Positions 49,101 through 57,643 of a stretch of DNA of 64,000 nt are shown in pieces. The first letter of the stretch is position 1, and each line of letters starts with the position of its first letter. Under the pieces are notes generated by a model, which was not told the origin of the DNA, searched no databases, and saw nothing but the letters and a program-made list of their open reading frames with translations. The stretch is from Acholoe squamosa (Eukaryota > Annelida > Polychaeta > Phyllodocida > Polynoidae), in the NCBI GenBank assembly GCA_949317995.1, contig OX439043.1:1-64000 (forward strand), given 5' to 3'. A program made the position numbers and the translations under genes.

Positions 49101-49639
49101 CTGCGAGTTTCATTTACAGTAAAATTATGCACGGTTTTATAGCTTGTTTTTTCTTTGTTGTATTTCAAGTCGGTCATGTCTTGTAGTCCATTGTAGTGTG
49201 ACAGAACGTCTGCCAAAGCTGAGGAACCTTCGTTTTTAAGTACCCCATATGCTTTGTACAAAAGAAAGCATAAACAGTGCATCCCATCACGTTGATAAAA
49301 GGGAATAAACCCACAAGTCTCACATGTGTAAGTTACTTCTTCCTCTGGAACCACCGTCGTCCTCATTACTTTAAGGCAGCTGGGATATGGACAGCCCTTA
49401 ATCTTAGAATCCAAGCACACTTTGCCTTTTCCCCCAACAATGTGTAGTGCATTCATAAGAAACATTCTCTTGAACGCCATTGGGTCATAGTGAAATTTCG
49501 AAAAAATGTGTTGCATGACACTAAAATTGCCTTTTACGATATTTCGTCCACAAACAGCTTTCAATTTAGAATTCTTAGGGGTGGTATTTATTTCTGTGTC
49601 AGTCACGTTTCCAGATCCGTGGTATTTTCTTGGCGCCAT
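46184..49639 (-). CDS. Large protein, 1151 aa, with zinc motif and acidic tail (possible ssDNA-binding protein)
   Basis: Start at ATG 49639. Near the N-terminus is a four-cysteine zinc motif (C83-x4-C88 and C106-x2-C109). An acidic stretch (DHDEDDDNDEENEN, near residue 388) lies in the first half, and the C-terminus ends in an aspartate run (about 15 D). Size, a zinc motif and an acidic C-terminal tail resemble single-stranded-DNA-binding replication proteins such as the herpesvirus ICP8 class, but no diagnostic ICP8 motif is visible, so this is only a suggestion; a major structural protein is equally possible. It overlaps the next upstream gene on the same strand by 37 bp. Confidence 0.7.
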   Translation of the reverse strand: MAPRKYHGSGNVTDTEINTTPKNSKLKAVCGRNIVKGNFSVMQHIFSKFHYDPMAFKRMFLMNALHIVGGKGKVCLDSKIKGCPYPSCLKVMRTTVVPEEEVTYTCETCGFIPFYQRDGMHCLCFLLYKAYGVLKNEGSSALADVLSHYNGLQDMTDLKYNKEKTSYKTVHNFTVNETRSSSGHFGKIAIRHQGRVNGFKGQKKPNQSDIAGKDGLSEGTNMVENENKDPQDPIIPGENKDLLSTYQEGKHLSWLVKNVKAKMKREVTLSEPETQMLEADLKGAFLFDKQYLWVRSDGQGNNTVEPRDLRASVTGTVNDCNERLKTVLLTDAKPLIPLMKADPTPVMLRQAKVLNTDYVSIPPASKAGHSKAYNHNTGWETDHDEDDDNDEENENCQKNGNMLGKKGEMQYDTSTMYCKVSGEPKNKRVKICDDNKLKDFNSNHKMNDFVRSLLYKVTCDEFIPQNVKTKHFSLPFARIIKKWKKNPAVKKAQFMLAVNKILFGCNPQDDKILGNDDSNSILARIMTSFLKRIPVFISKVHTTVAELLDMTPEELDTDYSQIVHNTKRTKKEFLSWIDLHGGDSLNNRSSMLSCYEIIRHTLESRSCILASELQPKEDNVKAQLADSSGPYAELIEGTAKIHVPTFGTGTEQLTMRVTEKPATDVTVNYSVYLPMKLKIALDATEFAYKESSAVTTMEAVDDETDYYGNGLEGIFVPQNLLNTSSSGFSLVDTPRSPEELATILRDENLKFTRVGTPQFMDITKKNDLIKIVSHYISSRKSPTLGGDNNLVMHEFFLMVRNALLQSLNNMKRVVEILSEYVDVEKDIFDKTFNALANSVITYKSVVRIFETVAKNDVTLASGLYVLMLASELYSPATEVKLGVSDLERDNHALLSIVAASLRLFVGSDDCNINVRKDESKQERLKPTITSYFGDNGKKFTSSTDVKRPQASQIMMLMNMSSYTSTHGNSTVYTTARGGGSITSSVAPVLHAVVKTCSGGQHNHVACIPLVKVNNRVLEKTVHAISLEIESRSLDAFISYALKNLSTIMPGLVSYYKPWLPTTPEECSEEQVYESCLKAHRVDEKEGKLFKTMLLPHICTALRGCFDASKQLDGFEFNPAMINGSLCDNIWLDSDDDDDDDDDDDDDDDNDL

Positions 49640-51057
49640 TCTGCTGCATTGTGAAACATGTCGACGTTAAGTATATCATCTTTGTAGCTTAAAAGTTTAA
49701 TCAATTGAAAAGGCGCCAAGCACATAACTTCTCTGCCAATGTTATCTTTAGTGTTTTCTTCTTCATTTTTATTTTCTTTCACGCCACGGATGTTTTCCAC
49801 AATGTATTGGGATAACGGTTTAGGCCAAGGCAGTGAAGTTTTTAGCAATTCACCGTCTGGCTTATCTGTCCTGTAATACATGAGCGACACTGGACTGTAA
49901 CCGCTTTTTAGTGCTGCCAAACACAAGTGGGTAAGATGGTCTGCCGCTTTTATACCCGAAACCGGTTTTTGTTTTTCCCTGAGGTACATTTGAGATATTA
50001 AGTTTAAGCGTGATATAAGGGGACAACTTTCACTCAGGTTTTCTTTGCTAGGATCTTTAACAGGTGTTACATGTTCAAACAATACTGCAGACGCAAGTCC
50101 ACTAGCAAGAAACAGTAAAGGTGGCAGCATAGTACACTCTGCTGGTGTACAAGCCATAGTTTTTACCACACTGTTAAATTTTTCCAGGAGATTGTCTTTG
50201 ATATACATACCATCGCCATACAACTGAGGCACAGCGTTTGGTTTCAACAAAACATTGTTATTTCTAAGAAGCCAACGACAGTGTACTTGCGTGGGAAAAA
50301 GCCGTTCGTTGTCAACCTTCAACATTGTTTTTTGGGGCATGACATGTAATCCGCAGTCTTTGTATCTATAGTGATCTTTTTCCGAACTTAAAACAAAGAG
50401 AGAGTAGTCAATCGCCGCTTTGGGATGGCATGTCATGTACAGGACATGGTCTTTTCTGTCGCTGACGTCTATTTCACTGAAAAAGATCTCAAACAACTTA
50501 TCTGCATGACGCGGATGAAGCGATTCCACCGACGTAGCATCTAAACCATGAGCACCTGCAGAGGTGGCATATTTCATGTTATCCCCTTCGATTTTTTTTT
50601 CCCTCAAAGCATCTGCTAAAGATTTTATAATGTGATCGTACTCATGCACACCTTCAATAAGCTCTTCTGATTTATCCACGTGGTGTGCACCACTGAGAAT
50701 TATCACTTTTTGCATAAATCGGGTGCCCAAACTAAGATCCACACCATCGGTGTTATCGTCGGAAAGTTCTATATTAACTGGAAAAAGAGGTGTAATATAT
50801 CCGGGTGTCATGTACTTAAGCAGGCCAGATCCTACATTGTGGCCCGGCCCAAAACTCACTAGCTCGTAGTTCAAACTGTCCTCCGGTGTTACATTTTTAA
50901 ACACGTCCTTGTGAGCTGCAATCAACAGTCCGTCATATGGTTGTATGGTAAATTCCTTTGAAAAATGAGTGGTTATTGCAGTTGAAACTGCTTGTAACCT
51001 CTTTTGGTCTCCACTAAGTCCGTTGATGTTGGTTTTAACTGAACACTGTTGCGCCAT
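49603..51057 (-). CDS. Hypothetical protein, 484 aa
   Basis: ATG at 51057 (MAQQCSVKTN); the frame extends ten codons upstream to a GTG that is unlikely to be used. It has no signal peptide or membrane segment and appears globular with repeated short beta-rich stretches. Its 3' end overlaps the start of the 1151-aa gene by 37 bp, so the two may be on one transcript. A TATATAA box lies about 119 bp upstream. Function not recognisable; position beside the 1151-aa gene suggests a shared replication or assembly role. Confidence 0.7.
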   Translation of the reverse strand: MAQQCSVKTNINGLSGDQKRLQAVSTAITTHFSKEFTIQPYDGLLIAAHKDVFKNVTPEDSLNYELVSFGPGHNVGSGLLKYMTPGYITPLFPVNIELSDDNTDGVDLSLGTRFMQKVIILSGAHHVDKSEELIEGVHEYDHIIKSLADALREKKIEGDNMKYATSAGAHGLDATSVESLHPRHADKLFEIFFSEIDVSDRKDHVLYMTCHPKAAIDYSLFVLSSEKDHYRYKDCGLHVMPQKTMLKVDNERLFPTQVHCRWLLRNNNVLLKPNAVPQLYGDGMYIKDNLLEKFNSVVKTMACTPAECTMLPPLLFLASGLASAVLFEHVTPVKDPSKENLSESCPLISRLNLISQMYLREKQKPVSGIKAADHLTHLCLAALKSGYSPVSLMYYRTDKPDGELLKTSLPWPKPLSQYIVENIRGVKENKNEEENTKDNIGREVMCLAPFQLIKLLSYKDDILNVDMFHNAAEWRQENTTDLET

Positions 51058-51175
51058 AATGGTAAAGGTATATTTTGTGCAGTACACAATCTTAGTATTT
51101 CAACACGTACAGAACTGATGTTCGCTCTCTCAAAAACTGAAACAGTGTGTCATCCTCCTAAGGCATCTTTTTCTC

Positions 51176-51182
51176 TTATATA
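51176..51182 (-). promoter_or_regulatory. TATA box of the 484-aa gene
   Basis: The minus strand reads GTGCCTATATAAGAGAAAAA, about 119-125 bp upstream of the ATG at 51057. The motif is a good TATA consensus. Confidence 0.55.
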
Positions 51183-51279
51183 GGCACCTGCCTCCTGGGT
51201 TAAAAAAAACCCGCCCACCCACGTTTACACCTTTGGAACACCGCCATCTATATGGTTGCAGTAACAAACTTCAAATAAG

Positions 51280-54200
51280 ATGGATGATTTCGAGCGCTGC
51301 GTAGCGTATATAGTTTCCACAGGCAACGGATTTATTACAAAGGAAAAATCATGTCTTACAGTTAGCACAAACGAAAGTAAACTAAAACATTTCTTAAATT
51401 CAAACCACGCATATCTTTTGTTACATAGTAACAAAAATGAAATTGTAACATGGGGTGTGGAGGTTAATAACGTTTCAGATCTCGCACCTCCTCTTCAGGA
51501 ATACAAACGCACATGTGACTTACTTTACGGGTTTATGTCATTAACAACCCAACTTTCCCCTAACGTGTTACAGTTAGATCAGTGGCCTTCTTTAATTAAG
51601 GAAAAATGTCTGCCTGCAACGGTTAAGAAACGTCTCCCAGACGGTGATTTAGAAGGCAGTGACGATGAAAACAACAGCCACATACCAAATAAAATCATAA
51701 AGGATATGCAAGACAATGAAGCAAAAACAAAAGTACAACTTTCAAAACCCAAAAAAACTAAAATGGAGTACCGTTTTAAGCCTCAAAGAAATTCAATAGA
51801 CGGTTTCATAACACAATACCAGGAAATTATAGAAAACCTTGCACCTAAGACTGATTCACATGCTGTTTTGCGATGGGGTATAACGGAAGCCATACTAGAA
51901 AAATCCCTTAATCCATTTAGATGCTTACCTTTATTACCTTTTGAAATAACTCCTAACGAATGGCTGCACAGTGAAGTTAAGGGCAAAAGTATACAGGACA
52001 TGGCAGAGGCCGTGTTAAACCAAGAAACATGTTTAGTGGGCAAAGTTTTATATAAAAATGCAAAAAGTGGTTGCGTGGTTGCAAAATCAAATTCTATGCC
52101 TTGGCCAACAGTGCATTTAACTGACATTGAACGTGAACGTCCTGAAAAAGAAAGACCAGACGTTTTTTTACTTGCTTTGTTTTTTTATTTGTATGCTGGA
52201 GGTAAAATGAACGGCTTAAAAGTCACCGACGCTCATTGTTTGCACATTTGCCTTTCAGATGCTGTTCAAGCAGCGCTAAATCAAGAAAAAAATCAAAAAG
52301 ACGCTCTTAACCGGTACAAAGAAACACTGGTGGAAATTACAAATGGGCGCACAAATCATGAAGTCCTAGACTCGTTTAAAAGCATATCGGACATGGCCAA
52401 TTGCGTTGATGTCTGTTCCAAAACATTAAAGTATGACATACCAACAACATACACCCATCCCGGTACTGGAAAGGTCATTAAGCTCGCTCATACAAAAGCA
52501 CCGGACGGTAGTAGCAAAGTGGTAGCGCGTTGGACAAATATTGTAGTTAATCCACCGTCAGCTAACTATTTGACAAGTTCAAATATTCGCAATGCGCTAT
52601 CATTGTCGTCAGTGAAAGAAAACAAACTAGTGGATGTTGCAGGGATAAAGGCACTGTGTACTGAAAGCGGGGTGTCTCTGTCAGAAGCCATTCTTGCCTT
52701 TGCAGACAGATCACTGGATACACACGCGTTGCTTTCTACAGTACCTTCGGATCCTTACACATGGGGTGTTTTTGTAGAAAACGACACAAAGTTAGATTTA
52801 ATTGCCAACACAGCCTTTATTGAAACATTAAAAGTTCAAATGGCATGTGCCAAATACATGTTGGTCGGTACCATGCCTATAACAAATGATAAAAAGTTAA
52901 CTCCCTGTAGCATAGTTTACGGTGATATGAAATTCCATTTAGTAACTGCTAGACCCACTTTATCCGACACAGCTTTCTTAAAGTCTTTAAACACAAACGC
53001 TCATTTACGATTGTTACTCGATGTAAAAGAACCCCTCGTGAGCAATTTGCTCGATATCGATATGACTAAATCCGACTTCCTTCTCTCGGCATCTAAGGGC
53101 CAGCTAAAAAAATACTTACCCCAAACCGATTTCTTACAATCTAAGCACGACACGAGGTTGCATGAAACCCTCCATGACTTATTTAAAAAAGGTGAATGGA
53201 AACACATGAAATGTAAAGAAAACCTTTATTTAACTTTGTATTCCGCCGCACAGCTGTCTGGCACTTTAGAAAGGGACGTCACAGATTTTTTCAATGAAAA
53301 CAAAAACACGACATTAAACATTCCATTTTACTTTGTTAGAGGTTCATTGTTTCCCTTTTATTTTATACATGCCTATCAACCAAACAAACACACGGTGTAT
53401 AAAATAAATGAAGATGACTTAAATGTGATTCAAAAATGCAGTGACCTAACAAACATGATAACCAGTTACAATGCTCCGGCCCTTCTAGAATACTCTGTAG
53501 TAAACACTGACATAAGTTTAGTTGTACACATTATGCATTTGTGTTACAAAAAAATGAAATCAACCGATTCAAACATGTATTGCAGTTTATTAAAAAAAGT
53601 TAAAAATAACTTACATATCATCGCGGCTACATATTACAATATCATCATACCTAAAGATTTGGCAATAGGTATTCTAGACTACGAAATTGGGGAAAGGATG
53701 CTTACTCAGTTAATAGAAGTAAAACTCCTCTCCCTTCTTAAGCCTAACACTACAAGGCAAACTATGAACATCGTCGAACATTTAACTGAAGTCTGTCCGT
53801 CATCCTCTATGGAACCACTTGATTTACAAAATGAATGCGTTCTATTCATTAATCGTACTGAACTATGCAAACCTACGCTTTACATATATAAAGGTACAGA
53901 AGCATCTACGGTTTTAATAAACAGTTTATTTAATGTGTGGCTAGGTGCAACCTCAAACAATGCCGGTTTTTTGCTCCTGCCATCAAGTAAAACACACGAT
54001 TTAAAAATGGAAACAGACTTTGTAACAATGCCACCCCATTGCCTTACATTAGTAGCCACGGATGCAATACAGGAGTTTACGCCATTGCTACCTGTAAAAA
54101 TCTATGGTAGCGTCGCTAAAAATTCCACTTCGCCCCCCGTACTTCAAACTTTACTTTTGCATTGGTTAAACAATATTGACTCTTTAAACCCATGTGATAT

Positions 54201-54435
54201 TTCCTACATAATAACCCAACACGCTTTAGCTGTTTTACAGTTTGGTTCACCACACGACGCACGTGTTTTCAATCCTTCTTACACCGGTTTAAACAAGTTA
54301 ACTAATTCACTTCCTGACCACATTTCAAATTCACTTTTAAACCACCTTGTACTCGGATCAAATGACAGGTATGGCTCCGTTAAGGTAACAAATGATCGAT
54401 TCGCTACACTGTTTAACAATAAAAGCTTCTTGTAA
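51280..54435 (+). CDS. Large hypothetical protein, 1051 aa
   Basis: Complete frame from ATG 51280, divergent from the 484-aa gene and sharing a 220-bp promoter region. A charged, probably disordered linker (about 117-172: acidic then Lys/Pro-rich, with KPKKTKM) separates an N-terminal domain from a large globular remainder. No signal peptide, membrane segment or diagnostic motif. Ends five bases from the convergent helicase-like gene (54441), so 3' ends overlap at the transcript level. Candidate capsid, tegument or replication protein; unassigned. Confidence 0.75.
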   Translation: MDDFERCVAYIVSTGNGFITKEKSCLTVSTNESKLKHFLNSNHAYLLLHSNKNEIVTWGVEVNNVSDLAPPLQEYKRTCDLLYGFMSLTTQLSPNVLQLDQWPSLIKEKCLPATVKKRLPDGDLEGSDDENNSHIPNKIIKDMQDNEAKTKVQLSKPKKTKMEYRFKPQRNSIDGFITQYQEIIENLAPKTDSHAVLRWGITEAILEKSLNPFRCLPLLPFEITPNEWLHSEVKGKSIQDMAEAVLNQETCLVGKVLYKNAKSGCVVAKSNSMPWPTVHLTDIERERPEKERPDVFLLALFFYLYAGGKMNGLKVTDAHCLHICLSDAVQAALNQEKNQKDALNRYKETLVEITNGRTNHEVLDSFKSISDMANCVDVCSKTLKYDIPTTYTHPGTGKVIKLAHTKAPDGSSKVVARWTNIVVNPPSANYLTSSNIRNALSLSSVKENKLVDVAGIKALCTESGVSLSEAILAFADRSLDTHALLSTVPSDPYTWGVFVENDTKLDLIANTAFIETLKVQMACAKYMLVGTMPITNDKKLTPCSIVYGDMKFHLVTARPTLSDTAFLKSLNTNAHLRLLLDVKEPLVSNLLDIDMTKSDFLLSASKGQLKKYLPQTDFLQSKHDTRLHETLHDLFKKGEWKHMKCKENLYLTLYSAAQLSGTLERDVTDFFNENKNTTLNIPFYFVRGSLFPFYFIHAYQPNKHTVYKINEDDLNVIQKCSDLTNMITSYNAPALLEYSVVNTDISLVVHIMHLCYKKMKSTDSNMYCSLLKKVKNNLHIIAATYYNIIIPKDLAIGILDYEIGERMLTQLIEVKLLSLLKPNTTRQTMNIVEHLTEVCPSSSMEPLDLQNECVLFINRTELCKPTLYIYKGTEASTVLINSLFNVWLGATSNNAGFLLLPSSKTHDLKMETDFVTMPPHCLTLVATDAIQEFTPLLPVKIYGSVAKNSTSPPVLQTLLLHWLNNIDSLNPCDISYIITQHALAVLQFGSPHDARVFNPSYTGLNKLTNSLPDHISNSLLNHLVLGSNDRYGSVKVTNDRFATLFNNKSFL

Positions 54436-54440
54436 CTACA

Positions 54441-55868
54441 TCACTCACTGATTTTAAGGTTAATGGCTTCCACTTCTGTAGGTAAATTTGGCATCTTTAA
54501 CTCGCGGGACATTTCCATCTCAACAAGTTCATTTAACACCTTTGTTTGAGCGCTGCATTGCATTTGAAAAAATTCCCTCCACGACAAATGGCTGTTGTCT
54601 GGAAATGGTCCAAGGCAGTCCTCCAACATTTTCATAAAGTGTTCGTTTTTCTCTGTGTGACCAATACCTGCAATGTTTCCAAGCATGGCTTCAAACTTCT
54701 CTTTGGCTCTCATAACAAAAACAGTGTTGTTTGCCACAGTGTTAAATACGGAAGACTGCTGGCAGCTGGCCACAGTGTCAGCATACAATCTTTCAATTTC
54801 ATGGCCAAAATCTCCCACCGTCCACTGCATGGCAATCTTGCAAGAACTCCTGTCCGTTTCAGCAGAACCGTGCAGACAAGCAATGTTAAATCGTTTCTCA
54901 AGGGAGAGCATGCTGTGTTCTGGCATCAAATGCCTTCCGCTCACCCTATCAAATTTGCCAAATAATTCCCAAATGGAGAACTGGGACAAAACAATCAGCT
55001 GAACGTCTTTCCTAGGAGTGTAGTATGTCCCGTTGTAATACACAGGCAAACCCTCTCCGCTGGTTAGGGCCATAATTTGATTTAAGTCCACGTTTGCCAA
55101 TGTAGGTAGGTCAAAAATTAGAAACTGTGCAGAAGACGGCGGTGGAAAAAGACAATCAGTTACATAGTGAGCATTGAATTTCTCCACAATATCACTAAAG
55201 ACGTGTGATCTCTCAAGCGACACTTGTTTTGCCTCAACGGGAGACTTGTGCTTGGAATAAACGTAGTAGTGCCGTTTTTTAACGGTGGTGTTGTTAGGAT
55301 ATCCAGTTATGGTAACGTCCTTTAATTGCAGTCTTCCAGTGCCATAATAGCTATACCAATCCCGACGCATCTTATCATGTCCAAAGATCAAATTGTATGG
55401 CCCGTTCAAATCGGCAAAATGTCCAACCGGTGGTAAATCCTGAGGAACGGTCTCTTTAATCTTTAACACGGTAGCAGGACAGTTTGCGATAAGAAGAATC
55501 CAAGAGTCGTTGAAACGATTTCCCAACCTAAATAATATACGGTCGGGATCGAATCCGTTTTTAAACTCTTGCTGTATCAAGTGTTCCGGCTTTGTTACCA
55601 CTCCCTTCGATACATGTCCCTTAGGCATCCATCTTAAGTTCAAGTCGTCCTTTAATGACTGCATGCCGTGTGGTAGGTGTATCATGTCACCTTTTGTTCC
55701 TTTTTGTTTTGCAGACAACATTAACTCTCCCGTGTAGAATAGAATGGCATCCTGTATGCTCTTTTTGGTGCAATATTTCTTAAGTCTTTCGAGAAAGGTA
55801 GGATGTTGAACGTCATTATAATGAAGCTTAACCCAAAGGTTTTTCCTCTTGATTGTATACAAAGCCAT
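54441..55868 (-). CDS. Paralogue of the SF3 helicase that has lost Walker A
   Basis: A 475-residue protein with ATG at 55868. It aligns with the helicase at 10302 throughout: N-terminal SIQDAILFYTGELML versus EIQDVMLTKSGYLLM; EFKNGFDPDRILFRLGNRF versus YFKNGYDPAKVMYKFGSRF; YYVYSKHK versus YYIYSKKP; TYYTPRKDVQLIVLSQ versus SFTPRPDVQVVMLSN. The Walker A GFGKT is replaced by SPVEAKQ (about 209-215), and Walker B is FLIFDL without the second acidic residue. It probably cannot hydrolyse ATP but may still form hetero-oligomers, bind DNA, or regulate the active copy. It also lacks the long acidic tail. A TATAAAA box lies 53-59 bp upstream. Confidence 0.85.
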   Translation of the reverse strand: MALYTIKRKNLWVKLHYNDVQHPTFLERLKKYCTKKSIQDAILFYTGELMLSAKQKGTKGDMIHLPHGMQSLKDDLNLRWMPKGHVSKGVVTKPEHLIQQEFKNGFDPDRILFRLGNRFNDSWILLIANCPATVLKIKETVPQDLPPVGHFADLNGPYNLIFGHDKMRRDWYSYYGTGRLQLKDVTITGYPNNTTVKKRHYYVYSKHKSPVEAKQVSLERSHVFSDIVEKFNAHYVTDCLFPPPSSAQFLIFDLPTLANVDLNQIMALTSGEGLPVYYNGTYYTPRKDVQLIVLSQFSIWELFGKFDRVSGRHLMPEHSMLSLEKRFNIACLHGSAETDRSSCKIAMQWTVGDFGHEIERLYADTVASCQQSSVFNTVANNTVFVMRAKEKFEAMLGNIAGIGHTEKNEHFMKMLEDCLGPFPDNSHLSWREFFQMQCSAQTKVLNELVEMEMSRELKMPNLPTEVEAINLKISE

Positions 55869-55920
55869 GTTTCCTACGTGAGATGCACTGAAGTGAGTAC
55901 CGCAGACACCTTTTGGGGAT

Positions 55921-55927
55921 TTTTATA
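55921..55927 (-). promoter_or_regulatory. TATA box of the helicase-like paralogue
   Basis: The minus strand reads AGAGTATAAAAATCCCC, 53-59 bp upstream of the ATG at 55868. Confidence 0.6.
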
Positions 55928-56192
55928 CTCTGGCTGGACTACCACCCCTCACCTTACACCCTCTCCTTACTTCAGCTACCAGATACACCCACCCTCCCCC
56001 GTAAGCACTCAGTGTAGCCTGTATTTTCACTCATTTGGTCCTAATCTAAAGAACTGAAAAGAAATACATTCACAAAACAATGGTGAAGTTAAAGCCCTTT
56101 ATTCCTGGGTGGCGCCACACACTTTTATTTTTGCAACACCTCCGGTCATTTGTCCTTTTAACCTAACAGAGGCTTACACATGAGACAGTAAC

Positions 56193-56273
56193 ATGGAAAA
56201 AATAAGTGAAAGAAAGCAACTTGCACTCGACACCGCGGAAAGGTCAAGGACAATTGAACCTCATTTTGGATAA
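56193..56273 (+). pseudogene. Short remnant of the gene at 56488
   Basis: Encodes 26 residues containing SERKQLALDT, then a stop. The full gene begins MSERKQLAVKST. It is either a decayed duplicate or an upstream short frame. The surrounding DNA, with a GGTGGCGCCAC motif at the same relative place, is duplicated too, so decay after tandem duplication is the simpler reading. Confidence 0.55.
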
Positions 56274-56487
56274 GGCGTGTGAACGCTGTAACATGCAAAA
56301 CACTTGATTTCAATAGGATACACTTTACACAGGCGACCATGGTCGTGTTTGGACCCCTGGTGTCATAGCATAGAAGTACCCACACTTTCTTCCCAGGTGG
56401 CGCCACTTACGCTTTACTAAGCCACGATCACTCGGGGAACAACTGAAAGTGAATTTACTTGTCACTGTGAAGTGTGAGACTAAAAAA

Positions 56488-57375
56488 ATGAGTGAAAGAA
56501 AGCAACTGGCAGTCAAGAGTACAAACTGGCCTATCATCGTTCAACCTGATTTTAAACAAAAACAAGCTTTAAACACCTGTCAAATACAAGAGCACTGGAA
56601 AAAATTAACCAGGCACGAATGGATCGAATCTTGCCGGGACCTGTACGATGAAGTCGAACATAAAGGCAGGGTGGTAGTGTCTTTTGGTATGTGGGAAAAA
56701 GAACTTTTGGAATATTTCCTCCTGTCACCCCATTCATGGCTGGAATGGAAACAGTTTCCTTCGACCGACTGTAAAAATATCGTACCCGATTACATTGCGA
56801 GAATGAAACGCCTTCCTGAACTTAAGCAAAAGTGCAAAAAACTGGAAAAAACTCTGTGTTTTTTAAAAGGTGGGTTGAACAACATGGACATGCACTACAG
56901 ACAAGATTTCAACGAGTTAGCACATGTTCCCTGCCATCTTCAACAAAGCCTGGATAGCATAGGAAATGGTGCAATGTATCCTCTTCCCTTCTTTTCTTCT
57001 CACTACAAGTGGAATCTTTATAGCGCAGGATGGATTACACGTGAAAAGATAAGATGCTACCTGGCTCAACGGGAAGCCAAAAGAGTGTTAAAAAAATTCA
57101 AGTTCGGGGAAGGGTTTAATCTCCAAGGTGCATGTGTTACCGTCATAAGAAACCATGAATTAAAACGTGTTAATAAAGACACGGGCACTTTATTTTCTTT
57201 GGCTGTAGACAACCTATTAATTCCCAGACTCTTAATGGACATGATAGATCCTGTAGTGGTGCCACGTTTCACCTCAGCTAGCTGTCCCATGTATAAACTT
57301 TTGGCAAGCTTTGCCAAGGGACAATGGCTGAACACTCCACTGCGTTTCAAGTCATGCGCTGCTTTTTGTTATTAA
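56488..57375 (+). CDS. Hypothetical protein, 295 aa
   Basis: ATG at 56488 (MSERKQLAVKS); the longer frame starts at GTG. Basic helical protein with a short coiled coil (RMKRLPELKQKCKKLEKTL, about 109-127) and several aromatic-rich stretches (LSPHSWLEWKQFP). No membrane segment. Followed by AATAAA at about 57466. A remnant of its 5' end lies 295 bp upstream. No family recognised. Confidence 0.7.
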   Translation: MSERKQLAVKSTNWPIIVQPDFKQKQALNTCQIQEHWKKLTRHEWIESCRDLYDEVEHKGRVVVSFGMWEKELLEYFLLSPHSWLEWKQFPSTDCKNIVPDYIARMKRLPELKQKCKKLEKTLCFLKGGLNNMDMHYRQDFNELAHVPCHLQQSLDSIGNGAMYPLPFFSSHYKWNLYSAGWITREKIRCYLAQREAKRVLKKFKFGEGFNLQGACVTVIRNHELKRVNKDTGTLFSLAVDNLLIPRLLMDMIDPVVVPRFTSASCPMYKLLASFAKGQWLNTPLRFKSCAAFCY

Positions 57376-57643
57376 TATAAAGGTTCACACAGTTTTAAGC
57401 TGAGAAAAAAATGCTTATCCTCGCAACTATTCAACCACAAAAATTCAATCCCCACTCGCTTTGTTAATAAAAATACCAAAAAAGCTAAACATGTAAAACA
57501 ATGCATTTTTCGTGTTTATATGCTGTTTAATAGTATATTTTCCTCAGAACAAAACTGTAGGTTAGTTACCTCTGCATAAGGAAATGCTCGTATGTAAATT
57601 TAAAATACAAAAACAGGAGTTCACATAACTGTCATGATTTTTT

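Larger units (their letters stand above)
55869..56487. other. Intergenic region with decayed duplicate of the next gene's start
   Basis: Apart from the helicase-paralogue promoter it contains a 26-codon frame (56193-56273) resembling the N-terminus of the gene at 56488, and repeated GGTGGCGCCAC motifs (56109-56119 and 56397-56407). These indicate a duplicated 5' region of about 290 bp. No other gene is seen. Confidence 0.6.
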
